64,000 bases of DNA. Origin: Euptelea pleiosperma (lineage: Eukaryota > Streptophyta > Magnoliopsida > Ranunculales > Eupteleaceae). Positions 34,408-46,400 of this stretch are shown piece after piece. Within the stretch, counting starts at the first letter, position 1, and each line of letters begins with the position of its first letter. The notes beneath the pieces were generated by a model that worked only from the letters and a program-made list of their open reading frames with translations, searched no databases and was not told the DNA's origin. Position numbers and translations under genes: made by a program. The stretch spans positions 15,556,138 to 15,620,137 of the forward strand of contig CM068544.1 in assembly GCA_035048495.1 (NCBI GenBank), in the 5' to 3' direction.

Positions 34408-37100
34408 TGAAAGTAGGGTTTTTCCGTGTCGTCGGTTACGAAAACCTTAGAATCAACACATTTGTAAATTATCTGATTTAATTCCCGTAAAATTCAGAGA
34501 TTCTAACATAGGAATTCGTGTCGGATGTCGATCTGCACTCGGGATTAGTCGGATTAGCGCAGTAAGGAACATAAAATGATGGATTTTTTATCAGAAAAAC
34601 ATGGAGATAATGGCGATGTGAGAGTGGTGAGAGATCGGGATTTTTAAAACATGCTTTTTCTTTTGAGTCGATTGTCGCAAACCACAACATTAACTAGAAA
34701 GAAACAATAGATGCAAATAACTCCAAATACATTTTATTCATTAATCGAAATGAGAAATACAACTCATTCAAAGAACCATATACTAACCCTAACTAGTAAG
34801 CAATAACAAATCTAGAGAGAGAAAATGGGAAAACGTACTTTTTAGAGAGAGAAATGGAAGAACAACTAGAGAGAGAAAAGTGGAGAAAAGGGAGACAAGG
34901 TGAGAGAAGTATCCTAGTGACTTACCATAGGCTTGTTTGACCATGAAGGATGAATGGAAGCTGATGATGGAATCAGCCATGGAGTTGGCCAAGTAAGAGG
35001 CTGGCTTCAATGAACGTTTGGGCTGTTCAAGATGGGGTCTGCTTGGGTGGCAGCGATGAGGGCAGCAACTAAAAGCCCGAAGTTAATGGAGGTGCCGGTT
35101 TTTGTGGAAGATGACTTACTGGAGAAGCATGAAGGAATGCATAGCCAAAAGGTGGTTTGTGTTTCAGGCATTGGAGAGAGGAGGGACATTTACTGATTCT
35201 CCAACACGTTGCAGCAGTGAGTGGTGCTCCGGCGAGGTGTGTAGGCTGCGCTAGCAGTAAGAAGAGGAGATATACCGGTCTTGTTAGCTGGTTTTGGAGA
35301 GGAAGAGAGCCACCGTGGATGGTTGTGAGAGATTAGAGTCCAAGAGACTGGGCAAACAGAGATTTTTGATCTGGTGGTGGTTTTGACGATGAAACATCAC
35401 CAAGTTGCAGGCTGCAACTCGTGTGAAAGAGTAGAGGTGGATGACGGCCTGGTGTTGAGGTTCGACTAGCAGAAAAAGAAGAACCAGGTAGGGGCGTCTT
35501 CTCCCCTCCTTCTTCTTCCTCTCTTTTCCTTTTTTTTCTTTTCTTCTGGGCTTTTTGGGTGAGGAAGAAAGCGGTGTGGGAGGAAGCTTTGACAAGCTAG
35601 AGTTGCAGGTTGCAACTCTAGCAACCGTTGGAGATGAATGAGAGGGCGGTGGTGCAGCTATTGAGGATGGTGGAGATGTGAGGACTGTGCAACAACGGCA
35701 AAGAGATGAGTGGAAGGCGTTAATGGAGGACAACAAGGTAGTTAACGGCTTGGTGAATGGTGTTCAGTGTGACAGCTAGAGATGGGGGAAGAAGAGAAGG
35801 GTGAAGAGAAGATAGGGGCGATTCTTTTTTTCCAAGGTGGGTGATGAGATGCCTTTTGACGGCTTGGCATGAGAGTTTTGGAGAAAATGTGGAGCCCAAA
35901 TTAGAAAGAGTGAGAACGTGGGATTTAAGTGAGGGTGTTGCCACCTCAGCCCTACCTGTCAAGGACTGCCCATGCCAAACAATTCTCTAACATTTTTGGA
36001 ACTTTTCCCTTTTGTCATATCAGTCCATTATACCCTCTTCTTTTCCAAAAATATACATTCCTTCCATATTGCCCTTTAGATATTCTTTATGTTGGGCCAT
36101 ATCCTGATTGTTTCTAATCACATCACAACCATCCATTTATTTGTGAAAACCACAACTTTTGCCCTTAAAGGATCAACTCGTTAGTTTAGCAACTATTCTT
36201 GCTAATTTTCAAAGGCATCTTCTTAAAATACCTCTTTGTTTTAACCAACTTTCCTAATTGATGTAATATTCCCTTACGATCTGTCAATCATCCACGCTTT
36301 CTTTGGAATGCATCAATGTCTAGCAAGGATACCCACTGTGACATGCTCACCCTCCTTATGTGCTAACCCATCATTTCCTTGGTCCACATCTTCTTCTTCT
36401 CCTACTATGACCATATTGTCATGTAGGCATGGGAACCATAACTACTTCCCAAATTTCTTCTCATGTATTCGTTCTTTACTTGTTTGGTTCTAAAACTACC
36501 CATTGGTCCATCATACAGCCCTTTAAGGTATTTCGTGATTGAGTGCCGGATGCAGTTCACAACCATGGCCTGTCATACATCTTGGCCCATTACCTTAGTC
36601 TTTCTGACACCATTTCATGGCTTATTGTAAAATAATTCATCGATGTGCTGTCTAACTCGTTTCTTGCCTGTAAGTCATCCTAGCCCACACTTCTGCTTGG
36701 ATTTGGGATATTCTGCTCTTTTCGTTCTCGGTTCAACTTTGCGATTCTCTAGCTTAATCCGTACTAGGCCCATATCGGATTGTCATATCCTGCTTGGCTA
36801 TTTCAGCTTTGATAATGACTTCCGTGGTCAATTTTGGGCCTGCAAGTCTCGAGAATTGCCTGATCGGATTTCCTGCAAGAGAAAAGCACAAATGAGACTT
36901 GATCAAAACGGCTTCACATCTAGACTTCCAGAAATGTGTTTAATGCATGCAAATATACCATTTCATCCAGAAAAGTGTGTTCTACGCAATAGAAGAGACT
37001 CTTACGTAGAAAAGTGGATAATTAGAGCAATTTTACGTAAGAGAGTGTGATAACGCTTATAGGATAATAGTGGAAAATATGCATTTTTAAGCGAATATTA
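34408..37100 (-). repeat. 5' LTR of the complete family A element (2693 bp)
   Basis: It runs on the minus strand from 37100 (TAATATTCGC; the usual TGAT start is mutated to TAAT) to 34408 (ACTTTCA). It is co-linear with 23217-25921, including palindromes at 35404-35421 and 35596-35622, paired TACGTA motifs (37000-37040) and AATAAA read as TTTATT near 34735. The 5' position follows from the adjacent primer site. Confidence 0.9.
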
Positions 37101-38922
37101 GTCCTTCAAAGGGTCCTAAAGATTTACCCGATGGAAAGAAGAGGGTAATAAGTACAAATGAGTATGGATAGCCGAATGGTGGGGATGAAGATTATAAAGC
37201 CTTTGTCTCAGCTATCCGTGTACTCATCCGTACTCACATTTCTATCATCTTCAAAGACTTTCGTCAGGTGCCTCCTGCACAAATAAACAAAATATTCAAT
37301 AATTTGGAGGTAACTCTAAATTAATCATATTTGTTTAGAGTATGGTAGTGCTTCTTTTTTAATTATTATATTAATTTTGGATTTGCTTTTGTGTTCCAAT
37401 CTATTCGTAGACTAGTTTTGATATCAAATTTGTCTCAATAAGCTACTTGCGAAACCGTATTAAATCGGCATGAAAGAATCATAAGAGTCTATTGAACCTC
37501 AATTACACCAAGAATAAAGATGCTGCAACTGTGAAAGTAGGTCCAATCCCTCCTTTTGTGACTAATGAGGATTGGCAGCAATTTGTGGATAATTGCAATT
37601 CTGAAAATTTCAAGGTATGTCCAAAAAAACATTTTTGTTATACAATTTAAATATTTGTGATCATTATTAATTGTTGATATATGAGATAAATGTAGGCCTC
37701 AAGTGAAAGAAACACAGTGAATCGGGGCAAGCAAGAAGCGTCATATACGCTTGGTAGACATAGTTTGGCTGTTGTTCGCCATAAATTGGTATGAGAAACA
37801 AACTATATAGACTTGTTTTAGCTTATAATTGTGCTTATTAATATTCATTCATCTAATTATATTTGATAATATGAATGTATACATGCAAAGGCTGAGGAGA
37901 GGAACTGCAAGTCAGATGCTGAGGTTGGCAGGTCTGAGGTGTATATCAAAGCCCACACAAAGAAAGACAACACTATTCAATGCCCTGCAATAACTGTTAG
38001 TGCACGCTTCATACCTCTTTAACATTATCTCACATCAATTATAATTTGAATTGCTAATTAGTTTTGGATTTGCATAGGAAAAAATAAAGGAGATTGAGAG
38101 TTCAAATCCTCAATCCAGAATGACGAGTGTAGAAGATGCCCTTTCACAGGTATATAAGTTACCTAGGTAAATAACTTCATTTTAATTATGCACTTCCTAA
38201 TACTTGCAATGCATATGTTTACAGACGCTTGGGAATAATATAGAGGGCGCATGCGGGGTTTAGGTGGAGGCGTTTGCATGAGCATGGTGAAAAAGTCGGC
38301 TCATTTGTTGAAAAAGAATGAAAGCTTGAAATCAAAGATGGAAGAGCAAAACATAGAATTTACTATGGAGATGTCGAAGATGCAAAGCGAATTGAATGTA
38401 GTCAAAGATGCAGTAAAGAATATGGTAACTCTTAATCGTTATTATAAGTTTATAAATAATAACACTTCTATTGCTACTTCCTAAACAAATTTCATGATTT
38501 TTCTAGAATAATAACACGCCGCAGGGAGGGGGCAACTGTGTTTCACAACAATGTGGTAGTCCATTAACGCAATCATGTTTGGTAAGATGAATTTCACAAC
38601 TTTATCTTAAACGTACACTTAGTTTAAAACTCTCTAAAATTATTATTGAAACTGTGGATGTGTACATGTAGCCACCTAACTCTGATGTCGGAAAGAAATG
38701 TGACCTGCACAGATGGCCTCGTCAATTAGTAGCTCGTGGTGAGGTGCATGCAACTAATCCCATCATACCTCTATGGGAGATGGTGATTATAAAGTTGCAA
38801 TTACTGAAGTTTTAGTTAATGATGCATTGTTGTTTAGTCCTGATGGGTATCATAAGACCATTGGGGAAGTGGGTGTAGGAGGCTTTGTTGTTTGGCCTTG
38901 TCTCTTTCTTGGCATCAATTGA

Positions 38923-41880
38923 TTTGTATTTATTAGGACTTTATTATACTATTTACAATATTAATTTTTTATTTATTTTTATTTTATTTATGTTTATTTG
39001 ACTACTACTTGTTATTTAATATATCTTAAGTAACCCTTTGTAACTTCGCCAATGTAAACCTAGCTTTGCATTGTCGGTCCCAAGCCCGAGTAAAGGAGCA
39101 TGGAGAAGGATAGTGCTATTTAATTTGTTTTGATGGTGTTTTTTTACTTGTCATGACTATTGCAGGTTCTTCTGCTTATTGGATGTGATGTTCATTGCTT
39201 AGCCTCATTTTTCTTCTATTTGAGCTTCTATCCAACGGTTGAAGGAATTTTATGAACCACTTTTGGGGACTGGTAGGAGGAGCAAGTGGTGGGCATGTTA
39301 AAATGGTGAGGGCCAAGCGATGGGACATGGATTCCTTAACTTGGAACATTTGGTAAGTATAAATAATCAAAGTTTTAACTAGTCCCTTACTTGCCAAGTA
39401 CTAAGCTCAAGATCCTCTAACATGACTGATATTTGGGTTCTGGTTTCTCTAACATGTGAGCCCAAGACAATTCTTATGTATTGGCACTCTTTTTTTTTTA
39501 TGCAGAGTGCAGAGACAAACTTCAATGTGGAGTAGGTTTTCTTTTCTATATTGGTAGGGACAAAGCAATTTTTTGCAAAAAGATGCCAAAGCTAAGGAAC
39601 ATAATACCTTCTTATCTGACTAAATGGGGCTTAATAGGAATTACTTCAAACATATTATTTATTTTTTGGTGCTTTCTTATTTATGCAGCCTCATTCAATA
39701 AAGATTAGTAAACGAGATTTGAAGTGGTATAGAGAATTAAAATTTCACTAGTCCATGCCTCTAATATTTCTTAGTTGCATATTTCTTTGGGAGAATTAGA
39801 ACTTGGCATACTTTCTTTTACAAGTTAGAACTTAGCATACACCTCCACAAGTGGCCCTCTTCTCCTAAAATTGCATTGTTTTCCTCCAAGGATGACAATT
39901 ATCTTACATTATTCTTGATGATGCAGTCAATCTAATGTTTTCTTGTTATAATACTAACTTTACTTTGTAATAGTTATTTTATTGACTTTTATGTAGTTGG
40001 ACAGATATCCTTTCATACTATAATATTTCTACTTTTTGCAAATGATGAGGAAAGTTCTTCACTGTCTGACACAGTCCATGGTTATGACCAAACTTTAGAA
40101 CATAAGCATTGAGAGCTGGTTTGTTCACTTAACCTCCCAATGAGATTACATCCTGAGAACATTTTGGTCTTATTTTAGAGCAATTGGTGAACACAACTCT
40201 GTTTTTTTTTAATCAAAGAACTTAAAATTTTTATGATTAAAAAAAATTGAAATTTTTGGAGTCCATAAAAAAAGTTGCAGATTTATCTCAGAAAACGTGA
40301 GAGCATTGAATTTGTTTCATTCTCTTTGTGGTTGAGATGATCTTTCATATCATTTGAACTTTGAGTTTCAGTTTATGAGTTAACAGTCAGATATCTTGCT
40401 TTGTGTGGAAGGTTCTTATTTCACATCTTTTGTAGGGTAACAAAATCTTTTCCACAGGATCATGCAACAGCTACTATATCGGATACTATTTAGGTTGCTA
40501 ATTCTCAACATGCTATGGCATTACAAATACCATTGGAGACCATCCTCACAAAAAATAGTTCCAACGTTCCTGATTTCTTTTAGTCCATTTACATAAGAAT
40601 TGTTATAGCACCTGATGTGCTCTGTGTACTACCTCCCAAAGAAATCCAAGCTGCCCATCTACACATCATGTAGTATTCTTACTACACAAATACCCCAGGA
40701 ATGCGTGTTGCACATGTGTAGAGTGGATTTATGCCTCAGGCATGTGCCTTATAATGGAGTTCCTACTTTTATGTGGTTTCTGATCAATCAGACTGAAATT
40801 TACTGATGTGGTGAGATTCATATTTATGAAGACATTCATAAAAATAGGTAACTAAATTTCAAATTTGTCGCACAAAGTGTTTTAATGCAGTTGATTGAAA
40901 ACTATGCTTGATAGTGACAGGACAACCATTGTTACCTAGATAAGAGGAAGACATAAATGGCTGGCAATGTTGAGGGGATCCATCCCCCTGTTGGTCCAAG
41001 CGAAAGTACACGAGAGGCACTCATAATCTATTGTTCTTTATGTTTTGCTTGGGAGGAATGATTAGCTGATTGGGAGATTGTACTATCTTCTTCATATTGG
41101 ACGGGTGAATGTGTACAATTTTACTTTGATATGATTTGGGTATGGTTTGTTATTTTATGCTTGGTAGTTGAAGTGGATATGATCTCATCCATTGGTGTGT
41201 GATTTCTTGCTTGAGGGAGATCTCCCCACATGTGTCAAATGTATACTGTCGGTCACGTCTATAAAAGTGGACCTTGGAAGATGGTCCCATCCTCTACTAG
41301 TTCTATTTCAAACATGGAGATGGCAGCAATTCTCTTTTGATTTGTTTTAACATAAAGAAGAATGGTATATTTTTCTTCCCCTCAAAATTTCAAATTTCTA
41401 TTTCATGTCAATGTCAGGATGAGATTACGGAACATCATTTCTGGTTCAACTTGTTGGTCATGGTTGAAGAGGATGCTGGGTGCAGTTATTTGGACCAAGG
41501 CATGAGGAAATGCTAAAGGTGAGGAGGAAGTTGAAGATGAAGAGGACCAGCATGGCAAAATATAGCTGCAGCCGTCTACTTCCCATCCCAAGAGGAAGAG
41601 AGACAAAGGTGAGGACAATAATGACAGTGTCGTGGATGTTAAGTTGTCCAAGCACCATTGATGCCCCATCTTTGTGTCTATGTACGATGCCCTCCTCTCT
41701 AACAAAATGAAGGGTGGGGGAGGGAGATTGTAGGTCATTACTTTGGCTACTTTCTTGTTGGACATAGGGAGAGAGAGTTGTATTGTGCAATGAATTTCTG
41801 ATTTTGTTATTTATTCTAAAAAAAAATAAGTTAAATTACCTACATTATACAAAAATATTTTTTTTAATTTCAAAAAAAAT
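38923..41880 (+). mobile_element. CACTA 3' non-coding region
   Basis: About 3 kb of AT-rich DNA lies between the stop of the second gene and the subterminal repeats. A CGGTCCCAAGCCCGAGTAAAGG phrase near 39078 (split here as CGGTCCCAAGCCCG / AGTAAAGG) is a word often seen in plant repeats. ORFs of 60-120 codons at 39481, 40615 and 41403-41790 show no family resemblance. A lysine-rich HPKRKRDKGEDNN stretch near 41585-41620 hints at an old coding fragment. Nothing else could be supported. Confidence 0.5.
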
Positions 41881-42156
41881 TAGCGACGGACATAGTCTGT
41901 CGTCTTTTGTGACGGATTCGTTCAAAACAGTGACGCACTTATTGTTTGTGACTAACGAAAATCGTCGCTATGTGCGATGGATTGAATCAGTTGTAAGTCC
42001 GTCGCAACAAGTGCACGTACCTTGACCACTTTAATCCGTCACATTTCAAATTGTGACCCCCCCTTCTGCGACGGATTATATGACGGATTAAAACCATTGC
42101 AATATTTCTTTCGCGACCGATTAAATCCGTCAGGGAAAGTCAATTTTTTTATAGTG
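41881..42156 (+). repeat. CACTA subterminal repeats and right terminal end
   Basis: At least eight GACGGA / TCCGTC / TCCGTCGC words in both orientations lie within 276 bp (for example 41884, 41922, 41997, 42036, 42069, 42081, 42126), ending with GGGAAAGTCAATTTTTTTAT and AGTG at 42156. Such arrays are the known binding platform for the CACTA accessory protein, and the last bases are the inverted CACTA terminus. Confidence 0.85.
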
Positions 42157-43496
42157 GATCGATTGGACAAGTTCCAATCGATTGGACATAGCCCAATCGA
42201 TTGGAGGACTCTATAAAATCGATTGGAGGCTACGAGGCAGAACATGATCAAAGCCCAATCGATTGGCGGACTCTATAAAATTGATTGGAATCTACGAGAA
42301 AGAACATGATCAAAGCCCAATCGATTGGACACATCTGTAAAATCGATTAGAGTCCGTGAGACAGAACATGATCATAGCCCAATCGATTAGAGACCTCTGT
42401 AAAATTGATTGGAGCCTACAGGACAGAAACTTATTTAAGTTCGACTGATTGGACTATGTACAATCGATTGGATTTAAGAAGGAAATTGCTATTCGTACAA
42501 GGCCAATCGATTGGACTTAATACCCAATCGATTGGACCTTGCCCAATTGATTGGACCCAAAGTACAATCAATTGGACCTGACCCAGATTGAGTCTATTTC
42601 AGATCCGAAATTCTAGTTCTCACGATCCCACGTTCTACAAGGCTCATGGTTATGAATTCTATAAATACAACTCTTCTATACCTTCTCTAAATACATACAG
42701 AGTGACACATTGACTCTTATATACTTCAAGAGAGAGAAAAAAAGGTTTATTTATTAGAGTGTCCATTCGAAGAGAAACAAGCCTTGTTATCTTATTCACA
42801 TCTTATGAGCTTGTTCATCTTCTTGATCAAAGCCAAGTGCTTGATCCATTACTCAGCTTAGGTCTTTCACATAGATATCCGACCTAGTAGCCTGAGTGTA
42901 CCAGTGTGACTCAACACTTTTGAGCAACCTAAGATTTAAGGTATACTGAATCCTTTACCTTCGGCAAAGGCTAGAGTGTTGAGAATTAAGATCAGAATGG
43001 CCAATCAACGGTAGGTTTGGGGTGCACCAAACTAAACAAGCGAGCAAGGCTTCTTGGCTGGAAGGGCGCGTGTGGATTCGTAGCGTTGATTTAGAGGCCG
43101 TGAACGCATCAGCAGTAGGCCTTAGCTAAGGTTGAAAGCTGTATTTGCAACGATACTGCATAGGTAACCTTTGTTTCGTTTAACTTTTCAGTTAGTGATA
43201 CTTTTTGTCTAGACGTAGTCTCCTGGTTTTTCCTTGGCTAAGGTTCCACGGAAAAATCTCGTCTTGTGTGATTGTTTGTTTGTATTCCGCTATCTATATT
43301 GATTAGACCAAACGATGAAAATAAAATATACCACGGAGGTATATTCGATTTGAATCGGTTGTGATAATCCTTTATCAAACAACTAAGGCATGCGATTTTC
43401 TCACCTACCAGTAAAACTGTTTAGGTTTATTTAAATTTAAATTCCTAATCAACCCCTCCTTTTAGGTATATTTAATTAAAGAGAATGGACCGGTAC
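42157..43496 (+). mobile_element. Copia-type LTR-like sequence with CAATCGATTGG array
   Basis: About sixteen imperfect copies of CCAATCGATTGGA, some mutated to AATTGATTGG, fill 42157-42580, followed by a TATA box (TCTATAAATACAA, 42658-42670), an AAGAGAGAG leader and a long AT-rich region ending near AATCAACCCCTCCTTTTAGG. Palindromic AATCGATTG arrays in U3 and a tail with AACCCCTCC are known from SIRE/Maximus-type Ty1/copia LTRs. The CACTA right end abuts it directly, so the transposon probably inserted into this LTR. No coding region is present. Confidence 0.5.
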
Positions 43497-46400
43497 TGTC
43501 ATGCCCTGGATTTCGACTACACAAATCCCGATGTATGTGCCGCGTGTCCTGAATCCAACGCTTGAATTCAAGATGTGCAAGGCAAAACTCGTCCGCACAT
43601 CTAATCAGAGTTGTGAAAATCAGAGTAAATTTTTCATTTTTAAAACAACGGAAACGCGAACTTACTAGACTTATGACTATACTCGAACTACCAAATTGGA
43701 ACCAATCGATTATAATACCAGATATAAACTACAACTATCCTGCGTGCTATCATGATATTACATAATAGAGAGATATTTAATATTCAATGATATAATATAA
43801 ATATGAATAAGAAATTCAAACATTCTAATGATGACAACCTACCGACTATACTACCAATATCATCCACTCCACTCCATTTGATTTCCTCTCCACCATCAAT
43901 TTGAATGATTCTTCAATTCTTCTCAGCCCTTCGATTTCTTCTTTGCAAGAGGACTGTGAGTGGGTGAGCTTTTATAAAAAAGCTCGTGAGTGTGTCTAAC
44001 TTTTAACAACATGTCAGGGGTAAAACAGTTGATAAATACAAAACAGGCCAGCTTCATGGAAAACACATGTAAAACCATTTGATGCAACTAAACAAGTTTG
44101 AAAGTCAACGATGGGATAAAATCCATGATAGCAAAATGAAAACATATAAAGTAACAGTTAACTCAATTTCACAAAGCAGTTAAATTCATATACCACGGTA
44201 ATACAGAATGATCATGAGATGCATGCACGAGATGCAGATTTTAAATCATAATAGTGGCAGGCCCAAGTCGTAACTTCTCATCTCGTAATAAGCGTTACTC
44301 ATGAGTCTACCTATAGCATGCAATATAATATCCAATTTCCTCTTATCCCTTATCCAATATCCTCTTTCCACTTAATAGTCGGGACTCAGTCCCACAAGTT
44401 TCTTTGGATGCCACTAGAGATACGATTGGTTTTTTCTCCGCCCCAGTCAGTGTCTCTCTCCAAGTAACTAAGTAAGCATCATCCAGAACCAATCCATCTC
44501 CAAATATCCACTATATACATTGCTCCCATGTTCACCGACTGGAGTCTGTCCTGGGATCGATTTCTACCGCTGGTCATACGTCAACGACTGCAGATTTGCT
44601 AAGGATCCAGAGCTCATCTAGTGTGGCTGCCCACCTACACCCATGTCTAAATGCCCATCGAGAAGCATGTATCTCTAGGGTCCGCGTGATCACACAATTA
44701 AAATCATGCTTATCTTATTATATGCAATGCCTTTTAAATTTTGAATCCATTCTTCAAACTGTGTAATCATGCGAACATTTATAAAAAGAGCAAGTAATTA
44801 TAGATACATAATTGATAAACAAATAAATGTAATTTCAAATATGCAAGTTAAAGCATTCGATTCAAGATCATTTTCAACTAAAGCAAAAGCAGAACATTTC
44901 TTTAATATCAAATGCAGTTGATAATTCAATTTTGGTTCTGGAAAGCCTAATACAAGGCACGAAGAAGAAGGGGGCCACTCACTATCAACGCTTTTATTCT
45001 TTTTTGATGGTTGGACCGCTAGTCCACCTCTTCAAGCTTTGACGCTTCTGATCGTTACTTCCAAGTTCTCCTTCTTTCGCTGCTTTCCTTCGAGATTGAA
45101 TGTCAACGCCATAAAAGAGTTTAAGATGAATTAGATTAAGTTTGGAATAAGACATAATTAGATTCTAAGAAGATTTAGACTCTAAGAAACCCTAACTAAA
45201 ATTCGATTAAACATAGTCGATCCCGATTCAGTTAATCCGACTCGATTAGGTTACTCAAAATCCGATTAGACAAGTTTTGGTAAAATTCTAACCTTATCAA
45301 AAATCCTATATTCTAACTCATCTAGAAATTTAGGTAATTCTCTCTAATTTATATTTATAATTTCTAATTAAATTATTATTATTTTTTCTCATTTTATTTC
45401 ATTTTATTTATAATTATTTTAGGCTCCCCTATAATTCATATCGATTATAAATGCTTAATTTAATATCATTATATTTTTCTATAATTATTTTATTATTTTA
45501 TTTTATTTTATTCTTGGAAATAACCTTCATTTAATTATTTAATAAATTAATATTTTAATATAATTCTCGGGTCGAGTCGAGTCGGGTCGGGTATGGATCG
45601 GGTCTGTCTAGGCATGGCCTGGACATGGATAGGCACGGGTTAGGCATGGCTTGGGCACGGGCTGGGCATGGCTGGGCACGGCCTAGGCATTTTGCCAAGC
45701 ACCTAGGGACTTGAGTCAACTGGGCAGACTATAATCCTCCTAATACATGGTACAAACACTCATGATAGTTGACATCGGTGGGTCCTACCGTCCCAAGGGA
45801 GGGTTTGGACCTTCATGTGGGCTAATGGGCCACCAAAAAGTGGAGCCAACACACCAAAATGCTATATGTTGTAATTTCTAGTCGTTGGATCAAGTGGTCT
45901 ATGTAGACCACACTTTCCACGGTAGTTAAATTTCACTAAATGGATTGGCCCATAGACCACGCCTCACTTTAGATGGTGATATATAAGTGGTCCACTACTT
46001 GATGGATGGTCCTCCACTTGATAAATCACACATCAACATCAGGCAACATGATGACTTGTGGTCATAGGATTGGTGGCCACTACAAAAAAATCAGTTTTAT
46101 TCGCTATGGCTATCTAACCGCTAGATTCATGGGTCCTATCCCAAAAATGGGCTTACCCTACCATAACTATTGGCCTTACTTATGGGTCCATGTTATTTCC
46201 CTCATATTAAACCAAAGAGGCCTTCTTGAATCACTATGGTGGGGCCAACATCTAATAGGTGGCCTGCCAAGGATATGAACCAAGTGGCACATTCTTAAAG
46301 GTCATTGACTGTATGGCTGTTAGATGCAAACCTATAAGTGGATCTAAACGTTGGATTGGGTTTTACCTGGGTTGGTTCTAGCCGTTGGATTTGTGCTCTC

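Larger units (their letters stand above)
23217..37100 (-). mobile_element. Complete family A LTR retrotransposon, non-autonomous, 13,884 bp
   Basis: Two LTRs in the same (minus) orientation bound an 8486 bp internal region that itself holds a 3008 bp later insertion. Flanks are GTCCC (23212-23216) and GTCCT (37101-37105), a target duplication with one mismatch, and the CACTA reading frame is restored when one copy is kept. A primer site complementary to tRNA-Asp sits two bases inside the 5' LTR. The internal region encodes only a degenerate gag-like tail, with no protease, reverse transcriptase, RNase H or integrase motif seen, so it resembles a large retrotransposon derivative that depended on a partner. 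LTR differences of about 12 in the first 180 bp, fewer elsewhere by eye, indicate an old but not ancient insertion. Confidence 0.9.
23022..38922 (+). pseudogene. CACTA second gene (Ptta/En/Spm transposase family), split by a retrotransposon
   Basis: Start ATG 23022. Exons by GT-AG rules: 23022-23088, 23167-23216 continued at 37106-37309, 37411-37614, 37696-37788, 37891-37995, 38078-38149, 38225-38424, 38507-38581, 38672-38922. Markers of the plant Ptta/En/Spm family (Transposase_24) are VTNEDWQQFVDN (37560), NRGKQEASYTLGRHSLAVV (37720), YIKAHTKKD (37945), RMRGLGGGV (38247) and the C-terminal KVAITEVLVNDALLFSPD block (38790). A coiled coil spans 38300-38420. Known role of the family: an accessory DNA-binding partner of the transposase. 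Breaks: the 13.9 kb insertion after codon RGP, an in-frame TAG near 37174 and a one-base shift near 38240. The frame is otherwise continuous across the insertion. Confidence 0.85.
19304..42156 (+). mobile_element. CACTA (En/Spm) transposon, right part, with nested retroelements
   Basis: Two diagnostic genes (TNP2-type transposase 19305-22830, Ptta/En/Spm second gene 23022-38922) are followed by about 3 kb of non-coding DNA, a subterminal region full of GACGGA/TCCGTC words, and a right terminus TTTTTTATAGTG at 42156, the complement of CACTATAAAAAA. The left terminus is not in the window; the transposase frame runs straight into the LTR at 19303. The 3 bp right of the end is GAT, which should match the base triplet before the missing left CACTA end. 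Subtracting the nested 13.9 kb retrotransposon leaves about 9 kb of CACTA DNA here. Confidence 0.88.

Noticed and set aside
46078..46095. CACTACAAAAAAATCAG as a second CACTA element
   Set aside because: No matching inverted end, subterminal repeats or transposase sequence nearby; a short chance or relic match.
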